From AG41 sp036522815 (lineage in GTDB: Bacteria > Gemmatimonadota > Gemmatimonadetes > Gemmatimonadales > GWC2-71-9): a stretch of 10,756 bases of DNA. A program made the position numbers and the translations under genes. This document shows, piece by piece, positions 1-6,845 of the stretch. The notes beneath the pieces are model-generated. The model made no database searches. It had not been told where the DNA came from and was given only the letters and a program-made list of their open reading frames with translations. Numbering within the stretch: the first letter of the stretch is position 1; every line of letters begins with the position of its first letter. The DNA lies in NCBI GenBank assembly GCA_036522815.1, contig DATDFC010000180.1, positions 1 to 10,756 of the forward strand, in the 5' to 3' direction.

Positions 1-750
1 TTCTACCTGATCTACGCCGGCGCCCCGTGGCTGGCCGAGATGGTGCGGTTCAATGCCGACGCGGCGAAGCGGCTCGGCTTCGGCACCGTCCCCGACCTGA
101 AAAAGGCCGTGGCCCGGAAGATCCGCGACTACGTCTCCAACGGCGGCTTTCTGTTCGCCATGTGCACGGCCACCGAGACCCTGGACCTGGCGCTCGCCGC
201 CGCGCGCGTCGACATCGCGGCGGCGTTCGCCGACGGCACCCCCATGGACCCCGACGCAGACCGCAAGCTGGACTGGTCGCAGGCCCTGGCGTTCAGCGGC
301 GCGCGGCTCGAGCCCAGTCCCCAGGTGGCGAGCTTTTCCGACATCGACGGGCACCAGGTCAACGCCGCCGGGCGACGTCAGCCGCTCGGCGCCTTCAAGC
401 TGTTCAACTTCAGCGCCAAGATCGACCCCGTCCCGACGATCCTCGTCCAGAACCATCGCCAGGTGATCCCCGACTTCTACGGCCTCACGACGTCGTTCCT
501 GCGCGACCGTCTCAAGCCGAGCGACACGGTGCTCGCGGACGAAGAGGGCGCGCCCTGGGTCAAGTACATCAACGGCGACCACGGCAAGGGCACCTGGACG
601 TTCTTCGGCGGGCACGACCCGGAGGATCAGCAGCACCAGATCGGCGATCCTCCGACGGACCTGTCGCTGCACCCCCATTCGCCCGGCTACCGGCTGATCC
701 TCAACAACGTGCTCTTTCCCGCGGCCAAGAAGCGCGAGCTCAAGACGTGA
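1..750 (+). CDS. GATase1-like/ThuA-like family protein, 'asparagine synthetase B'-labelled family (5' truncated)
   Basis: The reading frame is open from base 1 to a TGA at 748-750, so the window holds only the last 249 codons; the beginning lies upstream. The sequence matches from memory a family of about 420 residues in Bacteroidota and Gemmatimonadota that is commonly labelled asparagine synthetase B. Shared landmarks are GGFLFAMCTATET (Cys codon at 163-165), MDPDADRKLD, NFSAKIDPVPT, TWTFFGGHDPEDQQH and the terminal RLILNNVLFPAAKKRELKT. The Cys after a glycine-rich strand looks like a degenerate class I glutamine-amidotransferase/ThuA nucleophile elbow. No N-type amidotransferase or ATP-pyrophosphatase domain of a true AsnB is visible, so I would not assign asparagine synthesis. 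Known family members usually begin with a signal peptide, which cannot be checked here. The stop codon overlaps the GTG start of the next gene, suggesting translational coupling. Family call is confident; biochemical role is unknown. Confidence 0.85.
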   Translation, partial: FYLIYAGAPWLAEMVRFNADAAKRLGFGTVPDLKKAVARKIRDYVSNGGFLFAMCTATETLDLALAAARVDIAAAFADGTPMDPDADRKLDWSQALAFSGARLEPSPQVASFSDIDGHQVNAAGRRQPLGAFKLFNFSAKIDPVPTILVQNHRQVIPDFYGLTTSFLRDRLKPSDTVLADEEGAPWVKYINGDHGKGTWTFFGGHDPEDQQHQIGDPPTDLSLHPHSPGYRLILNNVLFPAAKKRELKT

Positions 751-3296
751 GCGCGGAGCGGCTCGCGCCCGCGGTGCGCGACCTGCTGCGCGCCGAGATC
801 GCGGCGGCCCATGGGCGCGAGGTCTCGTTCGTGGCGCGCCCCGATGCCAATGGCCTGATCATCGAGGCGCGCGTCGTGGCGCGCGGCACCGTGGACGCCG
901 TGCTCGCCCTCCCGGGGATCGCGCTGCGGGGAGAGCTGCTGGTGCACAACCACCCGAGCGGGGTGCTCGAACCCTCGGGAGCGGATCTCAGCGTCGCGGC
1001 GCGGCTGCACGACGGCGGCGTCGGGTTCGCCATCGTCGACAACGCCGTCAGCGACTGCTATGTCGTCGTGGAATGCCCGCGCGCGCGGGCCAACAACCGC
1101 ATCGATGCGATCGACGTGGCGGGGCTGCTCTCTCCCAGCGGGCCGGTGGCGCGCGCGCTGGGCAGCTTCGAGGACCGGCCCAGCCAGCGCGACATGGCCG
1201 CCTACATCGCCGACCTGTATAACGACGGCGGCGTGGGGATGCTCGAGGCCGGCACCGGCGTCGGCAAATCGTTCGCGTATCTCGTTCCGGCGCTGGTGTG
1301 GGCGCGCGAGAACGGCGAGCGCACCGTCGTCTCCACCAACACCATCAACCTCCAGGAGCAGCTGGTCGGCAAGGACCTGCCGATCCTGGCCCGCGCGCTC
1401 GGGACCGGCGAGCACACCCCCACGTTCGCGCTGCTCAAAGGGTGGCGGAACTACGTGTGCCTGGCGCGCCTCGAGCAGGCGCGCGAGCAGGCGACGTCGT
1501 TGTTCGAGGACGAGCGCCGCGCGGAGCTCGAGACGCTGGCGGCGTGGGCCGCGCGCTCGGGCGACGGCTCGCTCGCCGATCTCCCCGACGAGCCGAGTGG
1601 CGAGGTGTGGGACGCGATCGCGGCGGAGTCGGACCTGTGCACCCGGCTCAAGTGCCCGCACTTCGACCGCTGCTTCGTGTTCCAGGCGCGCCGGCGGGCG
1701 GCGGAAGCCGACGTGGTCGTCGTGAACCATCACCTGCTCGCATCCGATCTCGCGGTACGCATGGTGTCCGACAACTGGCAGGAGGCGGCCGTGCTGCCGC
1801 CGTACCGCCGGCTCGTGCTCGACGAGGCACACCATCTGGAAGACGTGGCGGCGATGCATTTGGGCGCCCAGGTGAGCCGGCTCGGCGTCGATCGGCTGCT
1901 CGCGCGGCTCGAGAAAAACGGCCGCGGATTGCTCCCGACGCTGCGCTCGCTGCTGTTCGGGCGCGACGACCTCCTCTCCGCCGCGAGCCGCGACCTGGTG
2001 CAGCAGAGTCTCGTCGACGCCCTCGCGGCGGCGCGGCGCGCCGCGGAGACGGTGTTCACCCTGCTCGCGCGCCGGCTCGACCACGAGCCGGGCGCGGGAG
2101 CGAGTCCGGTGCTCCGCCTCGGCGACGCGTTCCCCGGCGACGCCGTGTGGCCGCAGGGTCTGGACGTGGGGCTCGACAACCTGCTGCTCGCGTTCTCGCG
2201 GCTCTCCGACGGCGTGGAGACGATCGCCGACCGTCTGACCCTGGACGATCCGTCGGAGCGGCGGGCCCAGCTCCTGGGCGAGCTGCGCGGGGTGGCCCGC
2301 CGGCTGCAGCAGGTGGCGGCGGGGCTCATCGCCGCGCTGCGGCCGCCGCCGGGTGGCCCCGCCGCCGTGCGCTGGCTCGAGCGGCGAGGGGGAGGCCGCA
2401 GGGTCGTAAACGTCTCGCTCGCCGCCGTGCCGCTCGATCTCGCGCCCATTCTCAAGGACAATCTGTTCGACCGGGTCGAGACCGTGGTGCTCACGAGCGC
2501 CACGCTCGCCGCGGGCGGCGACTTCGGCTACCTGGAGGCGCGGCTCGGGCTCGACCTCCCTCCCAGCCGCCTCAAGGTGCGCGAGATCCACGCCTCGCCG
2601 TTCGATTTCGCGGCGCAGTGTGTGTTCGGCATTCCCACCGACGTCCCGGAGCCACGCGACGACGAAGCGGGGCACGACGCGGCGGTCGCGCGCGTGGTGG
2701 TGGAGCTGGCCCACGCGGCCGACGGCGGCATGTTCGTGCTGTTCACGAGCCACGGGGCGCTGCGACGCGCGGCGGACGCGGTGCGCGGCGAGCTAGGCGG
2801 CCGCTGGCCGCTGCTCGTGCAGGGCGACGGGCAGCGGGACCAGCTGCTGCGGCGCTTCCGCGAAGCGGGCTCGGCGATCCTGCTCGGCACCGATTCATTC
2901 TGGGAAGGCGTGGACGTACCGGGGCGGGCGCTGCGCGTGCTCGTCCTCGCCAAGCTGCCCTTTAAGGTGCCCACGGAGCCGCTGACCGCCGCCCGGCTCG
3001 AGCGCATCGAGGCCGGGGGCCTGAACGGGTTCGCCCATTACCTGGTGCCCAATGCCGCGCTCAAATTGAAGCAGGGGTTCGGGCGCCTGATCCGCAGCCG
3101 GTCCGATGTGGGGGCCGTGGTGCTGCTCGACCGGCGGGTGGTCACCAAGCGCTACGGGGCCTTGATCCTCGAGGGCTTGCCCCGGGCCACCCGGGTGGTG
3201 GGGGATTGGGCGGACGTGCGCGGCGCGTGCGAGGAGTTCTTTGCCCGGCACGGGATCGGGGAAGAAAGGGCGGTAGAAGGCGGTAGAGGGCGGTAG
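747..3296 (+). CDS. JAMM (RadC-like) domain fused to DinG/XPD-type Fe-S superfamily 2 DNA helicase
   Basis: This is an 849-residue protein. The GTG start at 747 overlaps the previous TGA; the frame is open further upstream but that part is antisense-like and lacks homology. Residues about 20-110 form a JAMM/MPN metalloprotease-like domain: Glu25, His67-x-His69, then seven residues, Ser77, xx, Asp80, the complete zinc-ligand pattern, in a RadC-style HNHPSG..PS context. Residues about 140-849 are a DinG-like 5'-3' helicase with Walker A GTGVGKS (169-175), Ia TNTINLQEQL, an XPD-type iron-sulfur cluster from Cys238, Cys298, Cys303 and Cys309, the DEAH box (359-362), TSATL, GTDSFWEGVDVPG and motif VI QGFGRLIRS from 776. 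DinG family members unwind forked DNA, R-loops or G4 during repair. The role of the JAMM half is unknown. The last residues (EGGRGR) and the stop are encoded by a tandem repeat. Helicase class is very sure; exact DinG orthology less so. Confidence 0.93.
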   Translation: MSAERLAPAVRDLLRAEIAAAHGREVSFVARPDANGLIIEARVVARGTVDAVLALPGIALRGELLVHNHPSGVLEPSGADLSVAARLHDGGVGFAIVDNAVSDCYVVVECPRARANNRIDAIDVAGLLSPSGPVARALGSFEDRPSQRDMAAYIADLYNDGGVGMLEAGTGVGKSFAYLVPALVWARENGERTVVSTNTINLQEQLVGKDLPILARALGTGEHTPTFALLKGWRNYVCLARLEQAREQATSLFEDERRAELETLAAWAARSGDGSLADLPDEPSGEVWDAIAAESDLCTRLKCPHFDRCFVFQARRRAAEADVVVVNHHLLASDLAVRMVSDNWQEAAVLPPYRRLVLDEAHHLEDVAAMHLGAQVSRLGVDRLLARLEKNGRGLLPTLRSLLFGRDDLLSAASRDLVQQSLVDALAAARRAAETVFTLLARRLDHEPGAGASPVLRLGDAFPGDAVWPQGLDVGLDNLLLAFSRLSDGVETIADRLTLDDPSERRAQLLGELRGVARRLQQVAAGLIAALRPPPGGPAAVRWLERRGGGRRVVNVSLAAVPLDLAPILKDNLFDRVETVVLTSATLAAGGDFGYLEARLGLDLPPSRLKVREIHASPFDFAAQCVFGIPTDVPEPRDDEAGHDAAVARVVVELAHAADGGMFVLFTSHGALRRAADAVRGELGGRWPLLVQGDGQRDQLLRRFREAGSAILLGTDSFWEGVDVPGRALRVLVLAKLPFKVPTEPLTAARLERIEAGGLNGFAHYLVPNAALKLKQGFGRLIRSRSDVGAVVLLDRRVVTKRYGALILEGLPRATRVVGDWADVRGACEEFFARHGIGEERAVEGGRGR

Positions 3297-3310
3297 AGGG
3301 CGGTAGAAGA
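3268..3310. repeat. 10-bp tandem repeat, about four copies of CGGTAGARGG
   Basis: Units start at 3271, 3281, 3291 and 3301 and differ only at the two purines after TAGA; a decayed copy follows at 3311-3320, and an isolated GCGGTAGAGG lies at 3354-3363. Because the period is 10, each copy puts its TAG in a different reading frame. The third copy supplies the stop codon of the helicase gene (3294-3296). G-runs recur once per helical turn on this strand, so a two-tetrad G-quadruplex is conceivable. Copy-number change would alter the helicase C-terminus. Confidence 0.85.
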
Positions 3311-3359
3311 CGGAAAAGGGCCGGTAACGCGCGGCGAACGCAGAGCGTAGATTGCGGTA

Positions 3360-3367
3360 GAGGAGGA
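3360..3367 (+). promoter_or_regulatory. Strong Shine-Dalgarno for the aminotransferase
   Basis: GAGGAGGA contains a full AGGAGG (3361-3366), 7 nt before the GTG at 3374. This fixes the GTG as the start of the aminotransferase gene and is the best ribosome binding site in the window. Confidence 0.8.
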
Positions 3368-3373
3368 CGGGGC

Positions 3374-4543
3374 GTGACCAAGCTCAGCAAGCGACTCGCC
3401 GCGCTGCCCAGCTACCCGATGGCGGAGATCCCGGCGATCAAGCGCCGGTTGCTCGAGCGGGGCGTGGATGTGATCGATCTCGGCGCCGGCGACGCCGACT
3501 TTGCTCCGCCGGCGGTGGCGATCGACGTCTTGGCGCGCGCGGTGCGCGACCCCGCCATGAGCCGCTACCCGTTCCAGCTCGGCCTGCCCGCGTTCCGTGA
3601 AGCAGCCGCCGCCTATCTGCGACGCCGCTTTGGCGCGCGCTTCGATCCGTTCAGCGAGCTGCATCCGCTCATCGGCTCGAAAGAAGGCATCGCCCATCTG
3701 GCCATGGCGCTGCTCGACGGGGGCGACGTCGCGATCGTACCCGAGCCCGGGTACGCCGTGTACGAAGGCGGGACGGTGCTCGCGGGCGGGGAGCCGTACC
3801 GCTATCCGCTCATTCCCGAGGCGGGGTTCCTGCTGGAGCTGTCGGACCTGCCCGCCGACGTGGTGCGCCGCACCAAGCTCGTCTACCTCAACTATCCCAA
3901 CAACCCGACCGCTGCCGTCGCGCCGCGCGACTATCTCGCACGCACCGTGGAGTTTTGCCGCCGCCATGGGATCGTGATCGCGTACGACAACCCCTACTGC
4001 GAGATCACGTTCGATGGCTACGTGGCGCCGAGCATCTTCGAAATCGCGGGCGCGCGCGAAGTCGCGGTCGAGTTCCACTCGTTGTCGAAGACCTTCTGCA
4101 TGACCGGGTGGCGCCTGGCGTGGGCGGTGGCGCGGCCGGAGCTCATCGCCGCGCTGGCGCGGGTGAAGAACTACGTGGACACGGGCGCGTTCCTCGCGGT
4201 GCAGGCGGCGGGCGCGGCGGTGCTGCCGCAGGCGGAGGAGCTGGCGCGGGGGTACGTGGCGCGGTTTCAGGAGCGGCGCGACGCGCTGCTCCCGGTGCTG
4301 CGCGCGCAAGGGTTCGAGCCCGAGACGCCGGGGGCCACGATGTACGTGTGGGTGCCGCTGCCCGAGGGAGTGGCGTCGGCGGCGTTCGCGCGCCGGGCGC
4401 TCGAGGACGCGGGCGTGGTGACGCTCCCCGGCAGCGGGTTCGGCGCGGGGGGGGAGGGGTTCTTCCGTCTGGCGCTCACGGTCGACACGCCGCGGCTGAT
4501 CGAAGCGGCGGAGCGGCTGGGAAAGGTGCTCGCCGCTGTTTGA
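3374..4543 (+). CDS. dapL: Fold-type I PLP aminotransferase, probable LL-diaminopimelate aminotransferase
   Basis: The 389-residue protein has the usual length for class I/II aminotransferases and the full PLP site: NYPNNPT (Asn177), YDNPY (Asp205 and Tyr208), the Schiff-base lysine in SLSKT (Lys239), MTGWR (Arg247) and a C-terminal FFRLAL with the likely substrate-carboxylate Arg365. The stretches VIDLGAGDADFAPP, FDGYVAPSIFEIAGA, VEFHSLSKTFCMTGWRLAW and KNYVDTGAFLAVQ resemble the DapL2-type LL-DAP aminotransferases, which convert tetrahydrodipicolinate to LL-diaminopimelate with glutamate in lysine and peptidoglycan synthesis. Substrate is inferred from similarity; an aspartate or other amino-acid aminotransferase remains possible. 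GTG start at 3374 follows a strong AGGAGG. The gene overlaps the start of the downstream TonB-like gene by 8 nt if that gene begins at 4536. Confidence 0.85.
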   Translation: MTKLSKRLAALPSYPMAEIPAIKRRLLERGVDVIDLGAGDADFAPPAVAIDVLARAVRDPAMSRYPFQLGLPAFREAAAAYLRRRFGARFDPFSELHPLIGSKEGIAHLAMALLDGGDVAIVPEPGYAVYEGGTVLAGGEPYRYPLIPEAGFLLELSDLPADVVRRTKLVYLNYPNNPTAAVAPRDYLARTVEFCRRHGIVIAYDNPYCEITFDGYVAPSIFEIAGAREVAVEFHSLSKTFCMTGWRLAWAVARPELIAALARVKNYVDTGAFLAVQAAGAAVLPQAEELARGYVARFQERRDALLPVLRAQGFEPETPGATMYVWVPLPEGVASAAFARRALEDAGVVTLPGSGFGAGGEGFFRLALTVDTPRLIEAAERLGKVLAAV

Positions 4544-5384
4544 GCCTCGTGCGGTTCCGTCCCGCCTGCGGCGGTTCACCTGGGTCGGCAGCAGCGCGAT
4601 CCACGTGGCGCTCGTCATCTGGCTGGTGACCGCCTCGTGGCGGATCGATGGGCGGCAGGGGCTGATCACCATCATTCCGCCCGACATGCCGCAGGCGCGC
4701 GAGCTGCCGCCGTTCGGGGGCACGCGCCGCGGCGTGGGGCCGAGCGGGGGATTGGGCCGGCCGCTGCCGGATGCCAGGATTCCCGACACCACGCCGCCCG
4801 AGCCCGCGCCGGTGGGGAAACCGGACAGCTTGCTGGCCGCCAACCCGGCGAGCGTGGGCCCGCACATCGTCACGCCGCCCCAGGTCGGGGACGGGCGTCT
4901 GTGGGTGACCCCGCGCCCGGCGCTGCCGGCGGAGGTGGCGGGCGCGCTGTACGAGACGCACGAGCAGCGCGACACCGGCGTGGTGCGCCGGCTGCACTCC
5001 ATGATGGATTCGCTCAACGTGATCATCGATCAGGAGCAGCGCGCCCGCCGCACGCCGGTGTGGACGACCGACGTGGCGGGGAAGGTGTTCGGGATCGACT
5101 CGCAGTTCATTCACATCGCCGGGATCAAGATCCCGACCGCGGCCCTGGCGCTGTTGCCGATCTCCCTGCCGCAGGGGAACTACGGCGAGCAGATGCGCGC
5201 GCGTCAGCTGGACGAGATGCGGGCCGATCTGCTGCAGGCCGCGCGCCGCACCGAATCGCTGCAGCTGTTTCGCCAGTACGTGCGGGAGCTGCGCGCCCGC
5301 AAGGCGGCCGAGCGGGACGCACAGCAGCGGCAGCGGGGGGATACGACGAACGCGAAGGCCGACACGGTGAAGGTCGTCCCCTGA
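4536..5384 (+). CDS. TonB-like N-terminally anchored, proline-rich periplasmic protein with unusual C-terminal domain
   Basis: I start this gene at a CTG (4536), giving 282 residues; the first conventional start is GTG 4605 (259 residues). The upstream part matters: it encodes a basic RLRRF segment followed by one membrane helix (about 17-33) carrying Ser19, His23, Leu30 and Ser34. These have exactly the 4-7-4 spacing of the S16-H20-L27-S31 motif in E. coli TonB, which couples to ExbB/ExbD. A weak SD-like GGGAAAGG lies about 9 nt before the CTG. A proline-rich spanner follows (PPEPAPVGKP), then a region about 100-225 with GKVFGIDSQFIHIAGIKIP, and a charged Arg/Gln/Ala helix to the end. The usual TonB C-terminal fold is not apparent; a C-terminal part of this kind is familiar to me from Gemmatimonadota hypothetical proteins. 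It may be a dedicated transducer or a cell-envelope protein. No ExbB/ExbD or receptor gene is in the window. Confidence 0.75.
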   Translation: MFEPRAVPSRLRRFTWVGSSAIHVALVIWLVTASWRIDGRQGLITIIPPDMPQARELPPFGGTRRGVGPSGGLGRPLPDARIPDTTPPEPAPVGKPDSLLAANPASVGPHIVTPPQVGDGRLWVTPRPALPAEVAGALYETHEQRDTGVVRRLHSMMDSLNVIIDQEQRARRTPVWTTDVAGKVFGIDSQFIHIAGIKIPTAALALLPISLPQGNYGEQMRARQLDEMRADLLQAARRTESLQLFRQYVRELRARKAAERDAQQRQRGDTTNAKADTVKVVP

Positions 5385-5404
5385 CAGGGGACGCTCGGCC
5401 AGTG

Positions 5405-5425
5405 GTGCGTCCTTGAAGGACGCAC
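5405..5425. terminator. Perfect hairpin between convergent genes, likely bidirectional terminator
   Basis: GTGCGTCC (5405-5412), loop TTGAA, GGACGCAC (5418-5425): an eight-base-pair perfect stem 20 nt after the stop of the TonB-like gene and facing gltX. No T-run follows on either strand, so it may act with Rho or as a 3'-end stabiliser rather than as a classical intrinsic terminator. Confidence 0.55.
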
Positions 5426-5437
5426 ACTGACGCCGAG

Positions 5438-5456
5438 CCCGGGCTCTCAGCCCGGG
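5438..5456. terminator. Second GC-rich hairpin overlapping the gltX 3' end
   Basis: CCCGGGCT (5438-5445), loop CTC, AGCCCGGG (5449-5456) is a perfect eight-pair stem. It overlaps the last codons of gltX, and the gltX TGA (complement of 5447-5449) lies at the loop/stem junction. Together with the preceding hairpin it isolates the two convergent transcripts. Confidence 0.5.
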
Positions 5457-6742
5457 GATCCGCGAGCGGCGGCTTCCAGCCTCTTCAGCGCCGCCTCTTT
5501 CCCGACCACATACAACAGCTCGTTGACCGGCTCCGACACCGTGCCGCCCGTGAGCGCGATGCGGATCGGCTGAAACACTTTGCCGGCGGCGACGCCGCGC
5601 TCCTCGGCCAGGCGGCGCAGCCGCTGCTCGAGCGCCTCCAGCGTCCACTCGGTGTCGCGCAGTGCGGCGACGCTCGCCTCGAGCGCCGACTTGTAGGCGG
5701 CCGGATCTTTCGCGATCTCCTTCTTGGCCTTCTCGTCGAACACGACGTGCCTGGCGTCGAGCCGCACGGCCACCTGCTTCGCGACGTCGAGCGTGGTGCG
5801 GGAGCGCGTCTTCACGGCGGCGATCGCTTTGAGCACCGCCTCGCGGTTGCCATTCAGGCCGAGCGCCTCGAGCTGGGGCGCGACGAGCGGGTACAGCTCT
5901 TCGGCCGAGCCGGCCGAGAGATACTGGCCGTTCATCCACTCGAGCTTGGTCATGTCGAAGATCGCGGGTTTCTTCTGGATGCCCTCGAAGGAGAAGAGCG
6001 TGATCATCTCCTCGAGCGTCATGATCTCGCGGTCGCCGCCCGGGCTCCAGCCGAGCAGCGCCAGGAAGTTGCGCATGGCGGCGGGGAGGATGCCCATGTG
6101 CTGGTAGTCCCCGACGGCGGTGGCGCCGTGGCGCTTGGAGAGCTTCTTGCCGTCGGGCCCGTGGATCATCGGCACGTGAGCGAACACGGGCAGGGCGGCG
6201 CCGAGCGCGCGATACAGGGCGATCTGTTTGGGCGTGTTCGAGATGTGGTCGTCGCCGCGCAGCACGTGGGTGATGCGCATGTCCACGTCGTCCACCACGA
6301 CGGCGAAGTTGTAGATCGGCGTGCGGTCCGAGCGCAGGATCACGAAGTCCTTGATGTCCTCGCCCTGGAAGGAAATCCGGCCGTGCACGGCGTCGTCCCA
6401 GGCGATCTCGCCGGGGGGGAGGCGAAACCGGATGGCGCCCTCTTCCATGTAGGCCTTGTCCGCGGCGAGCAGTTTGTCGGCCATCTCCTGATGCTGTTTG
6501 ACGCGGGCACCCTGAAACACGGGCTCCTCGTCCCAGTCGAGGCCGAGCCAGCTGAGACCGTCGAGGATGACGCGTGTGTGCTCGTCGGTGGAGCGGGCCT
6601 TGTCGGTGTCCTCGATGCGGAGCAGGAACTGGCCGCCCGAGTGGCGCGCGTACAGCCAGTTGAGCAGGGCGGTACGGGCGCCGCCGACGTGGAGGTAGCC
6701 CGTGGGAGAAGGGGCGAAGCGGACGCGGGTGGGCATGGGCAT
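5447..6742 (-). CDS. gltX: Glutamyl-tRNA synthetase (short form)
   Basis: This class Ic enzyme charges tRNA with glutamate. The 431-residue product has the first signature APSPTGYLHVGG (HVGG at 18-21), RIEDTD (48-53), RSDRTPIYNFAVVVDD, LRGDDHISNTPKQ (161-172), and the KMSKS equivalent KKLSKR (199-204), followed by the helical anticodon-binding region. Most bacterial GluRS are about 465-490 residues. Here the protein passes directly from KAYMEEG (97-102) to IRFRLPPGE, whereas typical members carry about 40 more residues at this point, often with a Cys-rich putative zinc site, so an internal segment appears absent. Two ATGs, 6742 and 6736, can serve as start; no Shine-Dalgarno is visible because a large inverted repeat abuts the start. 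An in-frame TGA lies at 6773-6775, so no earlier start exists. Whether it is discriminating or charges tRNA-Gln as well cannot be judged here. Confidence 0.96.
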   Translation of the reverse strand: MPMPTRVRFAPSPTGYLHVGGARTALLNWLYARHSGGQFLLRIEDTDKARSTDEHTRVILDGLSWLGLDWDEEPVFQGARVKQHQEMADKLLAADKAYMEEGAIRFRLPPGEIAWDDAVHGRISFQGEDIKDFVILRSDRTPIYNFAVVVDDVDMRITHVLRGDDHISNTPKQIALYRALGAALPVFAHVPMIHGPDGKKLSKRHGATAVGDYQHMGILPAAMRNFLALLGWSPGGDREIMTLEEMITLFSFEGIQKKPAIFDMTKLEWMNGQYLSAGSAEELYPLVAPQLEALGLNGNREAVLKAIAAVKTRSRTTLDVAKQVAVRLDARHVVFDEKAKKEIAKDPAAYKSALEASVAALRDTEWTLEALEQRLRRLAEERGVAAGKVFQPIRIALTGGTVSEPVNELLYVVGKEAALKRLEAAARGSPG

Positions 6743-6842
6743 TGCGGATTGCGGATTGTCGATTGCGGATTGTCAGGAGCACCAGCGACGCGGGCGACGG
6801 ACGCGACCAATCCGCAATCCGAAATCCACAATCCGCAATCGC
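6741..6842. repeat. Inverted repeat built of 7-bp units (ATTGCGG / CAATCCG), gltX leader
   Basis: The left arm (6741-6775) is five tandem heptamers ATTGCGG, ATTGCGG, ATTGTCG, ATTGCGG, ATTGTCA. The right arm (6808-6842) has five heptamers in the opposite orientation, CAATCCG type. Aligned as a hairpin the arms pair over about 32 positions with about four mismatches around a loop of about 35 nt. The element fills the space between tRNA-Ser and gltX, and its left arm starts on the gltX ATG. It is intergenic DNA of a repeat-like character, not protein coding. Confidence 0.85.
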
Positions 6843-6845
6843 ATA

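Noticed and set aside
27..746. Upstream in-frame extension of the helicase
   Set aside because: This part is an Arg-rich shadow of the GATase1-like gene; JAMM similarity starts only after GTG 747.
747..1080. Stand-alone RadC gene
   Set aside because: The HNHPSG domain is continuous in frame with the helicase, without a stop or frameshift.
687..2753. Long antisense open frame (688 codons) opposite the helicase gene
   Set aside because: The product is His/Arg/Glu-rich low-complexity sequence typical of the reverse strand of a high-GC gene, and the plus strand carries all helicase motifs.
3152..5026. Antisense frame of 624 codons opposite the aminotransferase and TonB-like genes
   Set aside because: Composition is shadow-like, and real conserved motifs lie on the other strand.
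4605..5384. GTG 4605 as true start of the TonB-like protein
   Set aside because: It cuts into the membrane helix and removes the basic stretch plus Ser19 and His23; kept only as an alternative.
4476..6782. Minus-strand frame of 768 codons across gltX and the TonB-like gene
   Set aside because: It is out of frame with gltX and Arg/His-rich; gltX in another frame has complete synthetase motifs.
6741..6842. CRISPR-like array
   Set aside because: Units are 7 bp, directly abutting and inverted in two arms; there are no spacers or cas genes. The same holds for the 10-bp repeat at 3268-3310.
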